From: Theropithecus gelada
Taxonomy: Eukaryota > Chordata > Mammalia > Primates > Cercopithecidae
DNA length: 64,000 bases
NCBI RefSeq assembly: GCF_003255815.1
Contig: NC_037668.1
Coordinates: forward strand, 10,701,736 to 10,765,735
Reading direction: 5' to 3'
The notes under the pieces were generated by a model that was not told where the DNA came from, ran no database searches, and worked only from the letters and a program-made list of their open reading frames with translations. The translations under genes were made by a program, and so were the position numbers. Positions 35,200 to 48,135 of this stretch are shown one piece after another (the first letter of the stretch is position 1; each line of letters starts with the position of its first letter).

Positions 35200-37585
35200 A
35201 GAGGGAGTGGCCAAAATGGCCAATTAAAAGGAGTTAGTGTTCATGGCTCTCATGGTGAAGAGTGGAAGGGAAAAGTAAATACAACACTTTCAACTGAAAT
35301 ATCCAGGTACTCACTTTGGGACTAATTAAGGAAACAACTTGGCCCACAGATAATGAAGAAAAGCAAGACAGGACAATGGCCCACTGGGGAGCAATACAGA
35401 GCTAGAGGAACCTCCCCAGACCAGGGAAGCAGTGAGCGAATGTGCAACCCTGGAAAACCATGCTTCTCCAATGGATCTCTGAAATGCATGGGTCAAGAGA
35501 TGTCCTTGCCAACTTGTTCCACCAGGGCCTTCTGTCAGACAGACAGAGCTATGTGGAGTCTCAGCAGAGTGGCCATTCAGGCATGCTTGGAGACCCTGGA
35601 GACTTAAATACTCAGGCTTTCCAGCAAAAAAAGCTGCATCTCCAGCAATGTGAAAGATTAGACTCCTGTGCATACCCCTAGGAAAGAGGCTGAATCCAGA
35701 GGGCTGAGCAGAGACAGCCTGCAAGCTCCACTGCCATTGCACATCACAAGATAAGACCCACTGGCTTGGAATTCCAGTCAGTAAATGATAGGGGCATTGC
35801 AACTCCCTAAGAAGGAGCTCCCAAGGGAGAAGTGGGTCACCATCTTTGCTGTTTGGATGCCATAGCTGTTCCAGCTTCTGACTTTAGAGGGTCCAAGCCA
35901 ACCAAGAGTGGAAGGGATGCTCCAGTAAAACATAGCTGCTCTACCAACATGTGGCCAGACTGCTGCTTTAAGCAAGTGCCCAATCTGTTCCTCCTCACCG
36001 GAGCCTCCAGACACCTCTGCCCATGTTCTCCAGCCAACAGAGAGTTGAATTCTTCCTGGGACAGCACTCCCAGAGGGAGGGGTGGTTTGCCATCTTTGCT
36101 GTCTGGGCTATGTAGCCTCTCCAGCCTCCAGGCTTCAGAGTATCTGAGGTGACCGGGGACTGAAGTAGACCCCCAGGTCAGCACAGCTGCTCTACCAAAA
36201 CATGGCCCGACTGCTTTTTTGAGAGGGTCTCCTGTCCCGTTCTTCCTCACTGGATGGGACCTCCCAACTGGGGTCTCCAGCCACCTCCTACAGGTGCCTT
36301 TGGGATGACAACAGGCCCACACCTCCCTGGGATAAAGCATCCAGAGGAAGGGACAGGTTGCCATCATTACTGTTTCACAGCCTTCACTGGTGATACCTCC
36401 AGGTACTAGAAAATTTAAGGTGACTAGGGACTGGAGCAGGCCCCAAGTATACCACAGCAGCCCTACAGAAAACTGACCAGACTGTTACATGGATGCCCAT
36501 TCTCATATATCCTCACTGGGCAGGTCTGGGCCTCCATCCACCACTGGCCAGAGCTATTGAGCCAGTAGCAACTTAGCATCTCCTTGGATGGAGCCTCCAG
36601 GGGCAACTGAAAACCTCTCTGCCACTGTCTCTGCAGTGGAACTGCCACCTCAGACTAATGAAGGAGCAAAGACCTTACGTGCCTTATCCACACCTCCAAC
36701 AAGCGGCAGTCAACCTAATCAGAGGAGGCCAGTCCACCTTTCACTGGTCTCACACCCCCTCACTGCTCATCACCAGAGAGGGAACCCCTGGTTTGGGACC
36801 ATAGCACAGACTTTCCATCCTGTGCTGATTCCGCTGAGCGACTGATGACCTGCATCTCTCTAGGATGGAGCCCCCCAGGAGGCAATCAAATGACCCTTGA
36901 CCAAAACCACTACTAAGATCCCTTCCTCTACTGCCTACAAGTTGGGGAAGTAACATAAACACTGAGATTGCCCCAGAGCTGCAGCAGGCAACTCGAGAGT
37001 GCCAAGTCACAATCTACAGCCAGCATTCAAGGGGAAGAGGAACCCATGATTTCAGAGCATAGAGATGAAACATGGCTGCAACTGTGAGGAAACAGGGGAG
37101 CCACTCAACCAAGCAAGAGTTTATCAACTGACTAATAAGCCTAAGTGCCACCTGCTGGATTATACTATAAAGCTTTAACACCAAAAATAACTCACTAACA
37201 TGTCCTCTACCAAAACCAGAGATAAGAAGGCAGCTTCAAATAAAGACCCCACACAAAGCCTAGGCCTGGTAAAAAAAAAAAAAAATCCAGAAAAGAAGTC
37301 TATTGACTACTCACTCTACACTGCAGTTAAAGGAACAGCTACATGTAAAGATAAGAAAGAATCAATGCAAAAACACCAAGAAATCCCTGTTTGAGGGTCT
37401 GGAATGGACCTCCAGCAAACTCCAACAGACCTGCATGGTCTGAGGGACCTGAGGCACCTGACTGTTAGAAGGAAAACTAACAAACAGAAAGGAATAGCAT
37501 CAAAATCAACAAAAAGGACATCCACACCAAAATCCCATCTGTAGGTCACCAACATCAAAGATCAAAGGTAGATAAAACCACAAAG
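35200..37585 (+). promoter_or_regulatory. L1 5' UTR of the long, repeat-containing type
   Basis: GC-rich sequence that in this L1 group carries the internal promoter. It contains a block repeated about three times: gccatctttgctgtctgg-like sequence starts near 35838, 36089 and 36358. Each copy is followed by a ggctccagcctccaggctt-like phrase, a gaccggggactg-like phrase, an acatggcccgactgc-like phrase and a cctcactgg-like phrase. Long antisense open frames cross it at 35326-35802 and 35837-36367. Any present promoter activity is unknown. Confidence 0.85.
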
Positions 37586-38609
37586 ATGGGGAGAACCACA
37601 GCAGAAAAGCAGAAAATTCCAAAAACCAGAACGCTTCTTCTCCTCCAAAGGATCGCAGCTCCTCACCAGCAACGGAACAAAAATGGATGAAGAATGACTT
37701 TGACGAGCTGACAGAAGCAGGTTTCAGAAGGTTGGTAATAACAAACTTCTCTGAGCTAAAGGAGCATGTTCTAACCCATATCAAGGCAACTAAAAACCTT
37801 GAAAAAAGGTTAGACGAATGGCTAACTAGAATAAACAGTGTAGAGGAGACCTTAAATGACCTCATGGAGCTGCAAACCATGGCACGAAAACTTCGTGACA
37901 CATGCACAAGATTCAATAGCCAATTCAATCAAGTGGAAGAAAGGATATCAGTGATTGAAGATCAAATTAATGAAATAAAGTTAGAAGACAAGATTAGAGA
38001 AAAAAGAGTGAAAAGAAATGAACAAAGCCTCCAAGAAATATGGGACTATGTGAAAAGACCAAATATACATTTGATTGGTGTACCAGAAAGTGACAGGGAG
38101 AATGGAACCAAGCTGGGAAACATTCTTCAGGATATCATCCAAGAGAATTTATCTAATCTAGCAAGACAGGCCAACATTCAAATTCAGGAAAAACAGAGAA
38201 CACCACAAAGATATTCCTCAATAAGAGCAACCCCAAGACACATAACTGTCAGATTCACCAAGGTTGAAATGAAGGAAAAAATGTTAAGGGCAGCCAGAAA
38301 GAAAGGTCAGTTACCCACAAAGGTAAGCCCATCAGACTAACAGCAGATCTCTCAGCAGAAACCCGACAAGCCAGAAGAGAGTGGGGGCCAATATTTAACA
38401 TTCTGAAAGAAAAGAATTTTCAACACAGAATTTCATATCCAGCCAAGCTAAGCTTCATAAGTGAAGGAGAAATAAAATCCTGTACAGACAAGCAAGTGCT
38501 GAGAGATCTTGTAACTACAAGGCCTGTCTTACAAGAGCTCCTGAAGGAAGCACTAAACATGGAAAGGAACAACTGGTACCAGCCCCTGCAAAAATATGCC
38601 AAATGGTAA
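37586..38609 (+). pseudogene. L1 ORF1 pseudogene (RNA-binding chaperone)
   Basis: The start codon is at 37586-37588. A single-base loss soon after it shifts the frame, and the main open part is 37687-38340. That part covers the N-terminal region (MKNDFDELTEAGFRR), a coiled coil (about 37760-38000) and the RRM (about 38040-38290). A second single-base change near 38310 (gtcagttaccc) moves the C-terminal domain (38310-38609) to another frame. The family stop follows gccaaatgg at 38607-38609. Three frames are needed to read it, so it is non-functional. Confidence 0.94.
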
Positions 38610-38672
38610 AGACCATCAATGGTATGAAGAAACTGCATCAATTAATGGGCAAAATAACTAGCAAACATCATA

Positions 38673-41600
38673 ATGACAGATCAAATTTGAATGTAAAAAT
38701 ATTAACCTTAAATGTAAACAGGCTAAATGCCCCAATTAAAAGACACAGACTGGCAAATTGGATAAAGAATCAAGACCCATTAGTGTGCTGTATTCAGGAG
38801 ACTCATCTCACCTGCAAAGATGCACATACACTGAAAATAAAGGGATGGAGGAAGATCTACCAAGCAAATGGAAAGAAAAAAAAAAAAACAACAGTAGTTG
38901 CAATCCTAGTCTCTGATAAAAGACTTTAAACAAACAAAGATCCAAAGAGACAAAGAAGGCCACTACATAATGGTAAAGGGATCAATTCAACAAGAAGAGA
39001 GAACTACTCTAAATATATATGCACCTAATAGAAGAGCACCCAGATTCATAAAGCAAGGCCATAGAGACCTACAAAAAGACTTAGACTCCCACACAATAAT
39101 AATAGGAGATATTAATACCCCACTGTCAATATTAGGCAGGTCAATGAGACAGAAGGTTAACAAGGATACCCAAGACTTGAACTCAGCTCTGTACCAAGTG
39201 GACTTAATAGACATCTGCAGAACTCTCTACCCCAAATCAACAGGATATATGTTCTTCTCAGCACCACATCGCATGTATTCTAAAATTCACCACATAATTG
39301 GAAGTAAAGCACTCCTCAGCAAATGTAAAAGAACAGAAATCATAACAAATTGTCTCTCAGACCACAGTGCAATCAAATTAGAAAACTCAGGATTAAGAAA
39401 CTCACTCAAAACTGTATGACAACATGGAAACTGAACAACCTGTGCCTGAATGACTACTGGGTAAATAACGAAATGAAGGCAGAAATAAAAATGTTATTTG
39501 AAACCAGTGAGAACAAAAACACAAGATACAAGAATCTCTGGGACACATTTAAAGTGGTGTGTAGAGGGAAATTTATAACACTAAATACCCACAAGAGAAA
39601 GAAGGAAAGATCTAAAATTGACAGCCTAACATCACAATTAAAAGAACTAGAGAAGCAAAAGCAAACAAATTCAAAAGCTAGCAGAAGGCAAGAAATAACT
39701 AAGATCAGAGCAGAACTGAAGGAGATAGAAACACAAAAAACCATTCAAGAAATCAATGAATTCAGGAGCTGGTTTTTGAAAAGACCAACAAAATAGATAG
39801 ACTGTTAGCAAGACTAATAAAAAAAGAGAGAAGAATCAAATAGATGCAATAAAAAATGATAAAGAGGATATCACCACCGACCCCACAGAAATAAAAACTA
39901 CCATCAGAGAAAACTATAAACACCTCTATGCGAATAAACTAGAAAATCTAGAAAAAATGGATAAATTCCCAGACACATACCTCCTCCCAAGACTAAACCA
40001 GGTAGAAGTTGAATCTCTGAATAGAACAATAACCAGGCTCTCAAGTTCAGGCAATAATTAATAGCCTACCAACCAAAAACAAACAAACAAACAAAAACTT
40101 CCAGGACCAGACAGATTCACAGCAGAATTCTACCAGAGGTATAAAGAGGAGATGGTACCACTCCTTCTGAAACTACTCCAATCAATAGAAAAAGAGCGAA
40201 TCCTCCCTAACTCATTTTATGAGGCCAGCATCATCCTGATACCAAAGCCTGGCAGAGACTCAACAAAAAAGGAGAATCTTAGACCACTATCCCTGATGAA
40301 CATTGATGCAAAAATCCTCCATAAAATACTGGCAAACCAAATCCAGCAGCACATCAAAAAGCTTATCCACCCTGATCAAGTCAGCTTCATCCCTGAGATG
40401 CAAGGCTGGTTCAACATATGCAAATCAATAAACACAATCCATCACATAAACAGAACCAACAACAATATGACTATCTCAGTAGATGCAGAAAAACCCTTTG
40501 ACAAAAATTCAACAGCCCTTCAGGCTAAAAACTCAATGAACTAAGTATTGATGGAAAATATCTCAAAATAATAAGAGCTATTTATGACAAACCCACAGCC
40601 CATATCATAATGAATGGGCAAAAACTGGAAGCATTCCCTTTGAAAACCAGCACAAGACAAGGACGTCCTCTCTCACCACTCCTATTCAACGTAGTGTTGG
40701 AAGTTCTGGCCAGGGCAATCAGGCAAGAGAAAGAAATAATGGGTAGTCAATCAGGAAAAGAGGAAGTCAAATTGTCCCTATTTGCAGATGACATGATTGT
40801 ATATTTAGAAAACCCCATTGTCTCAGCCCAAAATCTCCTTAAGCTGATAAGCAACTTCAGCAAAGTCTCAGGATACAAAATCAATGAGCAAAAATGACAA
40901 GCATTCCTATACACCAATAACAGACAAAGACAGAGTCACAAGGGGAATAAAATATTTAGGAATCCAACTTACAAGGAATGTGAAGGACCTCTTCAAGGAG
41001 AACTACAAACCACTGCTCAATGAAATAAAAGAGGACACAAACAAATGGAAGAACATTCCATTTGGAAATGGAATGAAAATGGCCATACTGCCCAAAGTAA
41101 TTTATAGATTCAACGCTGCCACTGACTTTCTTCACAGAATTGGAAAAAACTACTTTAAAGTTCATATGGAACCAAAAAAGAGCCCACATATCCAAGACAA
41201 TCCTAAGCAAAAAGAACAAAGCTGGAAGCATCATGCTACCTGATTTCAAACTATACTGCAAGTCTACAGTAACCAAAACAGCATGGTACTGGTACCAAAA
41301 CAGATATATAGACAAATGGAACAGAACAGAGGCCTCAGAAATAACACCACACATATACAACTATCTGATCTTTGACAACCCTGACAAAAACAAGAAATGG
41401 GGAAAGGATTCCCTATTTAATAATTGGTGCTGGGAAAATTGGCTAGCCATATGTGGAAAGCTGAAACTGGATCCCTTCCTAACACAGTATACAAAAATTA
41501 ACTCAAGATGGATTAAAGACTTAAATGTAAGACCTAACACCATAAAAACCCTAGAAGAAAACCTAGACAATACCACTCAGGACATAGGCATGAGCAAAGA

Positions 41601-42450
41601 CTTCATGACTAAAACACCAAAAGCAATGGCAACAAAAGCCAAAATTGACAAATGGGATCTAATTAAACTTAAGAACTTCTGCACAGCAAAAGAAACTATC
41701 ATCAGAATGAACAGGCAACCTACAGAATGGGAGAAAATTTTTGCAATCTACTCATCTGACAAAGGGCTAATATCCAGAACCTATAAAGAACTCAATCAAA
41801 TTTACAAGAAAAAAAACAAACAACTCCATCAAAAAGTGGGCAAAGGATATGACCAGACACTTCTCAAAAGAAGATATTTATGCAGCCAACAGACATATGC
41901 AAAACTGCTCATCATCACTAGTCATCAGAGAAATGCAAATCAAACCAAGGTGAGATACCATCTCATGCCAGTTAGAATGGCAATCATTAAAAAGTCAGGA
42001 AACAACAAATGCTGGAAAGGTTGTGGAGAAATAGGAACACTTTTACACTGTTGATGGGAGTATAAATTACTTCAACCATTGTGGAAGACAGTGTGGTGAT
42101 TCCTCAACGATCTAGAAGTAGAAATACCATTTGACCCAGCAATCTCATTACTGGGCATATACCTAAAGGATTATAAATCATTCTACAATAAAGATACATG
42201 CACACGTATGTTTATTATGGCACTATTCATAATAGGAAAGACTTGGAACCAACCCAAATGTCCATTAATGATAGACTGGATTAAGAAAATGTGGCACATA
42301 TACACCGTGGAATACTATGCAGCCACAAAAAAGGATGAGTTAATGTCCTTTGCAGGGACATCGATGAAGCTGGAAACCATCATTCTAAGCAAATTATCAC
42401 AAGGACAGAAAACCAAACACCATATGTTCTCACTCGTAGGTGGGATTTGA
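38673..42450 (+). pseudogene. L1 ORF2 pseudogene (endonuclease and reverse transcriptase)
   Basis: The start codon is at 38673-38675. The endonuclease region holds the QETH, GDINT and SDHS motifs, spread over the open pieces 38603-38929, 38970-39419 and 39350-39796. The reverse transcriptase region is in 40152-40544 and 40610-40897, with the FADD catalytic motif encoded at 40781-40792. The C-terminal region is open for 304 codons (41140-42054). It ends where a tryptophan codon has become TGA (42052-42054). The last piece, 42208-42450, carries the normal C-terminus. Several frameshifts rule out activity. Confidence 0.95.
40076..40099. repeat. (CAAA)n microsatellite in ORF2
   Basis: A run of caaa units (aacaaacaaacaaacaaac) inserted in the ORF2 relic. 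It disrupts the frame ahead of the reverse transcriptase. Confidence 0.9.
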
Positions 42451-42789
42451 ACAATGAGAACACATGGACACAGGGTGAAGAGCATCATACACTGGGGCTG
42501 TTTGGGGGACAGGGACCTGGGAGAGGGATAGCATTAGGAGAAATACCTAGTGTAAATGATGAGTTGATGGGTACAGCAAACCAACATGGCACATGTATAG
42601 CTATGTAACAAATCTGCACATTGTGCACATGTACCCTAGAACTTAAAGTATAATTAAAACAAAAACAAAAAAAAACTTCAGTATCTCAAATGACCACAGT
42701 GTCATATATCCTTCAAACAACCACACCAGTTTTTCACCAAGAATTCTTAACCAGACTGAACTAGCTAGAATGCAAAAATATAATTCAGA

Positions 42790-43665
42790 ATATGAATAGG
42801 AACAAAGATCATTGAGATTTAGGAGGATGACAAAACCCAAATTTAAAAAAGTAAGTATCACAATAAACTGAAACAGGAGCTGAAAGATGAAATAACTGGT
42901 ATAAAAAAGAACCTAATGGGTCTGACAGAGCTGAAAAACAGAATACAAGAATTTTACAGTGCAATCACAAGTATTAACAACAGAACAACCAAGCTGAGGA
43001 AAAAAATCTCAGAACTTGAAGACTGATTCTCTGAAATGAGATAGTCAGACAAAAATAAAGAAAAAAGAATAAAAAGAAATGAACAAAACCTCTGAGAAGC
43101 ATGAGATTATGTAAAGAGGCCAAATCTACAATCATTGGCATCCCTGGAAGGGAGGGAGAGAAAGCATATAACTTGGGAAACATATTTCAGGTTGTCATCC
43201 ATGGAAACTTTCCTAAACTTGCTAGAAAAGCCAATAGTCAAATTCAGAAAATACAGAAAACTCCTGCAGGATTCTATACAAGATCATCCCTAAAACACAT
43301 AATCATCAGATTTTCCAAGGTCAGAATGAAAGAAAGAATGTTAAATGCAGCTAGAGAGAAAGGACATGTTGCCTACAAAGGGAACTGCATCAGACTAACA
43401 ATGGACCACTCAGCTAAAATTCTGCAAACTAGAAGAGATTAAGGGCCTATATTCAATATTCTTAAAGAAAAAAAAAATCTTCAACCATGAATTTTATATC
43501 CAGCCAATCTAAGCATTCTACGTAAAGGAGAAATAAGATCCTTTTCAGATGAGCAAATGTTGAGGGAATTCATTACCACCAGATCTGCTTCCCAAAAAAT
43601 CTTGAAATGAGCACGAAATATAGAAAGGAAAGACTGCTACCAGCTAATACAAAAATACACTTACA
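42790..43665 (+). pseudogene. L1MA ORF1 pseudogene
   Basis: A coiled-coil region (about 42850-43030; acctctgagaagcatgagat marks its end) is followed by the RRM (open frame 43101-43442, with HIIIRFSKVRMKERM). The C-terminal domain follows to about 43600. Stops at 43023-43025 and 43439-43442 break it. The start is approximate. Confidence 0.85.
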
Positions 43666-46600
43666 CACACAGACCAGACCAATGTCACTGTAAAGCAACT
43701 ACACCAACAAGCCAACAAAATAACCAGATAACAGTACAATGACAAGATCATCAAATCCACACAAATTAACACATACTAACCTTGAGTGTAAATAGGCTAA
43801 ATGCTCCCACTTAAACAGCACAGAGTGGCAAGCTGGATTAAAAAAAAGCAAGACCAAATGGTATGCTGTCTTCAAGAAACCCATCTTACATGTAATGACA
43901 CTCATAGGCTCAAAATAAAGGGATGGAGGAAAATCTACCAAGCTAATATAAAACAGAAAAAAGAAGGAGTTGCAATCCAAATTTCAGATAAAATAGATTA
44001 CAAACCAACAAAGATAAAAAAAAGACAAAGAAGGGCATTACATAACGGTAAAGGGTTCAATTCAACAAGAATACCTAACTATCCTAAACATATATGCACC
44101 CAACACAGGAGCACCCAGGTTCATAAAGCCAGTTCTTAGAGACCTTCAAAGAGATATAGACTCTCACACAATAATAGTGGGAGATGTCAATACTTCACTG
44201 ACAGTATTAAATCATCAAGGCAGAAAATCAACAAAGATATTTAGAGCCTAAACTCAACATTGGGCCAAATGGGTCTGATAGACCTTTACAGAACTCTCCA
44301 CCCAAAAACCACAAAATATGCATTCTTCTCATCACCATGGCGCATACTCTAAAATGAATCACATATTTGAACATAAAACAATTCTCAAAAAATATGAAAG
44401 AATCCAAATCATACCAAACACACTCGCAGACCACAGTTTAATAAAAACAGAAATCAAGACTACGAAAATAACTCAATGTCATTTTACATGGAATTTACAT
44501 GGAAATTAAATGACATGCTCCTGAATGACTTTTGGATAAATAATGAAATTAAGGCAGAAATCACGAAGTTCTTTGAAAATAATGAGAACAAAGATACAAC
44601 ATACCAGAATCTCTGAGACATAGATAAGGCAGTGGTAAGAGGAAAATTCATAGCACTAAATGCCCACATCAAAAATTTAGAAAGATTTTGAGTTAATAAC
44701 CTAACTTCACAACTGAAGGAATTAGAGAAGCAAGAACAAATCAACCCCAAAGCTAGCAGAAGACAAGATATAACAAAAAAATCAGAGTTGAACTGAAGGA
44801 AATTGAGACACAGAAAACCATTCAAAAGATCGATGAATCCAGGGGTTTCTTTTTTTTGAAAAAAAAAAATAGTAAAATAGATTGGCCACTAGCTAGACTA
44901 ACAAAGAAGAAAAGAGAGAAGATCCAAATCAACACAATAAGAAATGACTAAGGAAATGCTATTGCTGACCCCACAGAAATAAAAACAATCATCGGAAACT
45001 ACTATAAACACCTCCACACACACAAACTAGAAAACCTAGAAGAGATGAATAAATTACTGGCCACATACACCGTTCCAAGACTGAGCCAGGAAGATATTAA
45101 TTTTCTGAACAGACCAATAATGAGCTCTGAAATTGAATCAGTAATAAATAGCCTACCAATGAAAAAAAGCCCAGGATCTGATGGATTCACAGTCTAATTC
45201 TACCAGATGTACAAAGACAAGCTGATATGGTTCCTACAGAAACTATTTCAAAAAATTAAGGAGGAAGGACTCCTTCCCAACTCATTCTATCAGTCCAGTC
45301 ATTTTCATACCATAACCTGGCAGAAATACACACACAGGAAGAAAACTTGAGGCCAATATCCTTCATAAACATGAGTGCAAAAGTCTTCAACAAAATGCTT
45401 GTAAACCAAATCTTCAGATATCAAAAAGTTTATCCATCATGATCAAGTAGGCTTCATCCTCAGAATGCAAGATTGATTCAGCATATGCAAATCAATAGAT
45501 GTGATTTATAACATAAACTAAAGATAAAAAGCACTATTATCTCAATAGACGCAGAAAAGGCTTTTGATAAAATTCAACATCTCTCCATGTTAAAAACTCT
45601 CATAAACTAGGCACTGAAGGAACATGCCTCAAAATAGTAAGAACCATTTATGATAAACCCATAGGCGACATTATACTGAATGGGCAAAAGTCAGAACCAT
45701 TCTTTTTGAAAGCTGGCAAAAGACAAGGATGCCTCTCTCACATCACTTCTATTAAACATAGTATTGCAAGTCCTAGCCAGAGCAATCAGGAAAGATAAAT
45801 ATATAAAAGGGGAATAGAAAGAGAGGAAGTCAAAGTATCTCTGTTTGCAGATGACATGATCCTATATCTAGAAAATCCCATAGTCACAGTCCAAAAGTTC
45901 CTCCAGCTGATAAACAACTTCAGTGAAGTTGCAGAATACAAAATAATTGTACAAATATCACTAGCATTTCTATACACCAATGACAGCCAAACTGAGAGCC
46001 AAATCAGAAAGGCAATCCCATTCACAATCACCATAAGAAGAATAAAATACCTAGGAATACAGCTAACCAGGGAAATGAAAGATCTCTACAATGAGAATTA
46101 CAAAACACTGCTCAAAGATATCAGAGAAGACACAAACAAATGGAAAAACATGCTATGCTCATGGGTAGAAAGAATCAATATCATTAAAATGGCTATACTG
46201 CACAAATCAATTTATAGAGTCAGTGTTATTCCTATCAAACTACTAATGAAATTCTTTAAAGAACTAGAAAAACTACCTTAAAATTCATATGGAACCAAAA
46301 AAAGAGCCCAAATAGCCAAGGCAACTCTAAGCAAAAAGAACAAAGCTGGAGACATCATGTTACCCAACTTCAAACTATACTACAAGGCTAGTTACCAAAA
46401 CAGCATGACACTGATACAAAAACAGGCACAGAGACCAATGAAACATAATAAAGAGCTCAGAAATAAAGCCATACATCTACAACCATCTGATATTTGACAA
46501 AGCTGACAACAACAAGCAATGGGGAAAAGACTCCCTATTCAATAAATGGTTCTGCAATAACTGATTAGCCATATGCAGAAGATTGAAGCTGGACCCCTTC

Positions 46601-47087
46601 CTTATACTGTACCCACAAATCAACTCAAGATAGATTAAAAACTTAAATGCAAAACCCAAAACTATAAAAACCCTGGAGGACAACTTGCAATACCATCCCG
46701 GACATAGGAACTGGCAAATATTTCATGACAAAGACACCAAAAGTAGCAGCAAAAAAAGCAAAAATTGACAAGTGGGATCTAATTAAACTTAAGAGCTTCT
46801 GCACAGCAGAAAAAACTATCAACAGAGTAAACTAACAACCTATAGAATGGGAGAAAATATTTGCAAACTATGCTTCTGATAAAAGTCTGATATCCAGCAT
46901 CTATAAAGAACTTAAACAAATTTACAAGAGAAAAACAACCCATTAAAAAGTGGGCAAAGGGCATGAACAGACACTTCTCAAAAGAAGACATACATGCAAC
47001 TGACAGCATATGAAAAGAAGTTCAATATCATTGGTCATTAGAGAAATGCAAATCAAAACCACAATGAGATACTATCTCACACCAGTC

Positions 47088-47096
47088 AGAATGGCT
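47088..47096. repeat. Alu target-site duplication, left copy
   Basis: agaatggct matches agaaaggct at 47422-47430 with one mismatch and brackets the minus-strand Alu. Confidence 0.88.
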
Positions 47097-47421
47097 CTTT
47101 GTTTTTTTGTTTGCTTGTTTGTTTTTTGAGATGGAAACTTGCCCTGTCCCCCAGGCTGGAGTGCAATGGTGCAATCTCGGCTCACTGCAACCTCTGCCTC
47201 CTGGGTTCAAGTGATTCTCTTGCCTCAGCTTCCCAAGTAGCTGGGATTACAGGTGCCTGCCAACATGTCTGGCTAATTTTTTTTTTTTTTTTTTTTTATC
47301 TTTAGTAGAGACGCGATTTCACCATGTTGGCTAGGTGGGTCTCTAACTCCTGACTTCGTAATCTGCCCACCTCGGCCCCCCGAAGTGCTGGGATTACAGG
47401 CATGAGCCACTGTGCCTGGCC
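47097..47421 (-). mobile_element. Alu SINE inside L1MA ORF2
   Basis: Full-length minus-strand Alu. T-rich tail (47097-47128), gagatggaaacttgccctgt, an expanded T run of about 19 at 47278-47297 in the middle linker, and the end at ccactgtgcctggcc. It is bounded by the 9-bp duplication, and the L1 reading resumes right after it. Confidence 0.97.
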
Positions 47422-47430
47422 AGAAAGGCT
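47422..47430. repeat. Alu target-site duplication, right copy
   Basis: agaaaggct, partner of 47088-47096. Confidence 0.88.
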
Positions 47431-47944
47431 ATTATTTTTAAAAGATAAAAATAGCAGATGCTGACGAGGTTATGGAGAAAGGGGAAGACTTATACATTGT
47501 TGGTGGGAGTGTAAATTAGTTCTACCATTGTGGAAAGCAATTTCTCAGAGAGCTAAAAGCAGAGCTACCGTTTGACTCAGCAATCCCATTACTGGGTATA
47601 TACCCAGAGGAATATAAATTATTCTACCATAAAGACACATGCATGTGAATGTTCATTGCAGCAGTATTCACAGCAGCAAAGACATGGAATCAACCTAAAT
47701 GCCCATCAATGACAGATTGGATAAAGAAAATGTGGTCTTTTGTGGGAACACAGATGGAGCTGAAGGCTATTATCCTTAGCAAACGAATGCGGGAACAGAA
47801 AAGCAAATATTGCATACTTTTACTTATAAATGAAAGCTAAATGATAAGAATTTATAAACACAAAGAAAGAAACAACAGACACTGGGGTCAACTCGAGCAG
47901 GAAGGGTGAGAGGAAGGAGAGGAGCAGAAGAGATAGCTATTGGG

Positions 47945-48094
47945 GGTCAGATGTGGTAGCTCATGCCTGTAATCCTAGAACTTTTGGAGGTGGAGGTAGG
48001 TAGATCACCTGAGGTCAGGAGTTCGAGACCAGCCTGGCTAATATGGTGAAACCCCGTCTCTACTAAAAAAATAAATAAAAGAAAGAAAGAAAAT

Positions 48095-48135
<41 letters not shown>

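Larger units (their letters stand above)
35200..42675 (+). mobile_element. nearly full-length old L1PA/L1PB-type LINE-1, 7.4 kb
   Basis: A plus-strand L1 with a 2.4-kb 5' UTR (35200-37585), ORF1 (37586-38609), a short spacer, ORF2 (38673-42450), a 3' UTR, and an A-rich tail at 42656-42675. The 5' terminus contains ggagtggccaaaatggcc. The long 5' UTR differs from the L1PA at 8902-15070 and belongs to the older L1PA/L1PB promoter type. No target-site duplication was found, since the right flank is another L1. Frameshifts and stops have killed both frames, but long open stretches remain. Confidence 0.93.
43739..47842 (+). pseudogene. L1MA ORF2 pseudogene (with Alu inside)
   Basis: The start codon is at 43739-43741. 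The endonuclease QETH motif lies in the open piece 43801-44139. The reverse transcriptase FADD motif is encoded at 45844-45855 and leads into the open piece 45856-46281. The C-terminal region is interrupted by the Alu at 47097-47421 and continues to about 47842. Frames are heavily broken. Confidence 0.9.

Noticed and set aside
35326..42450. Long open frames as possible active or host genes
   Set aside because: They are ordered pieces of L1 5' UTR, ORF1 and ORF2. Frameshifts and stops separate them, so they are pseudogenes.
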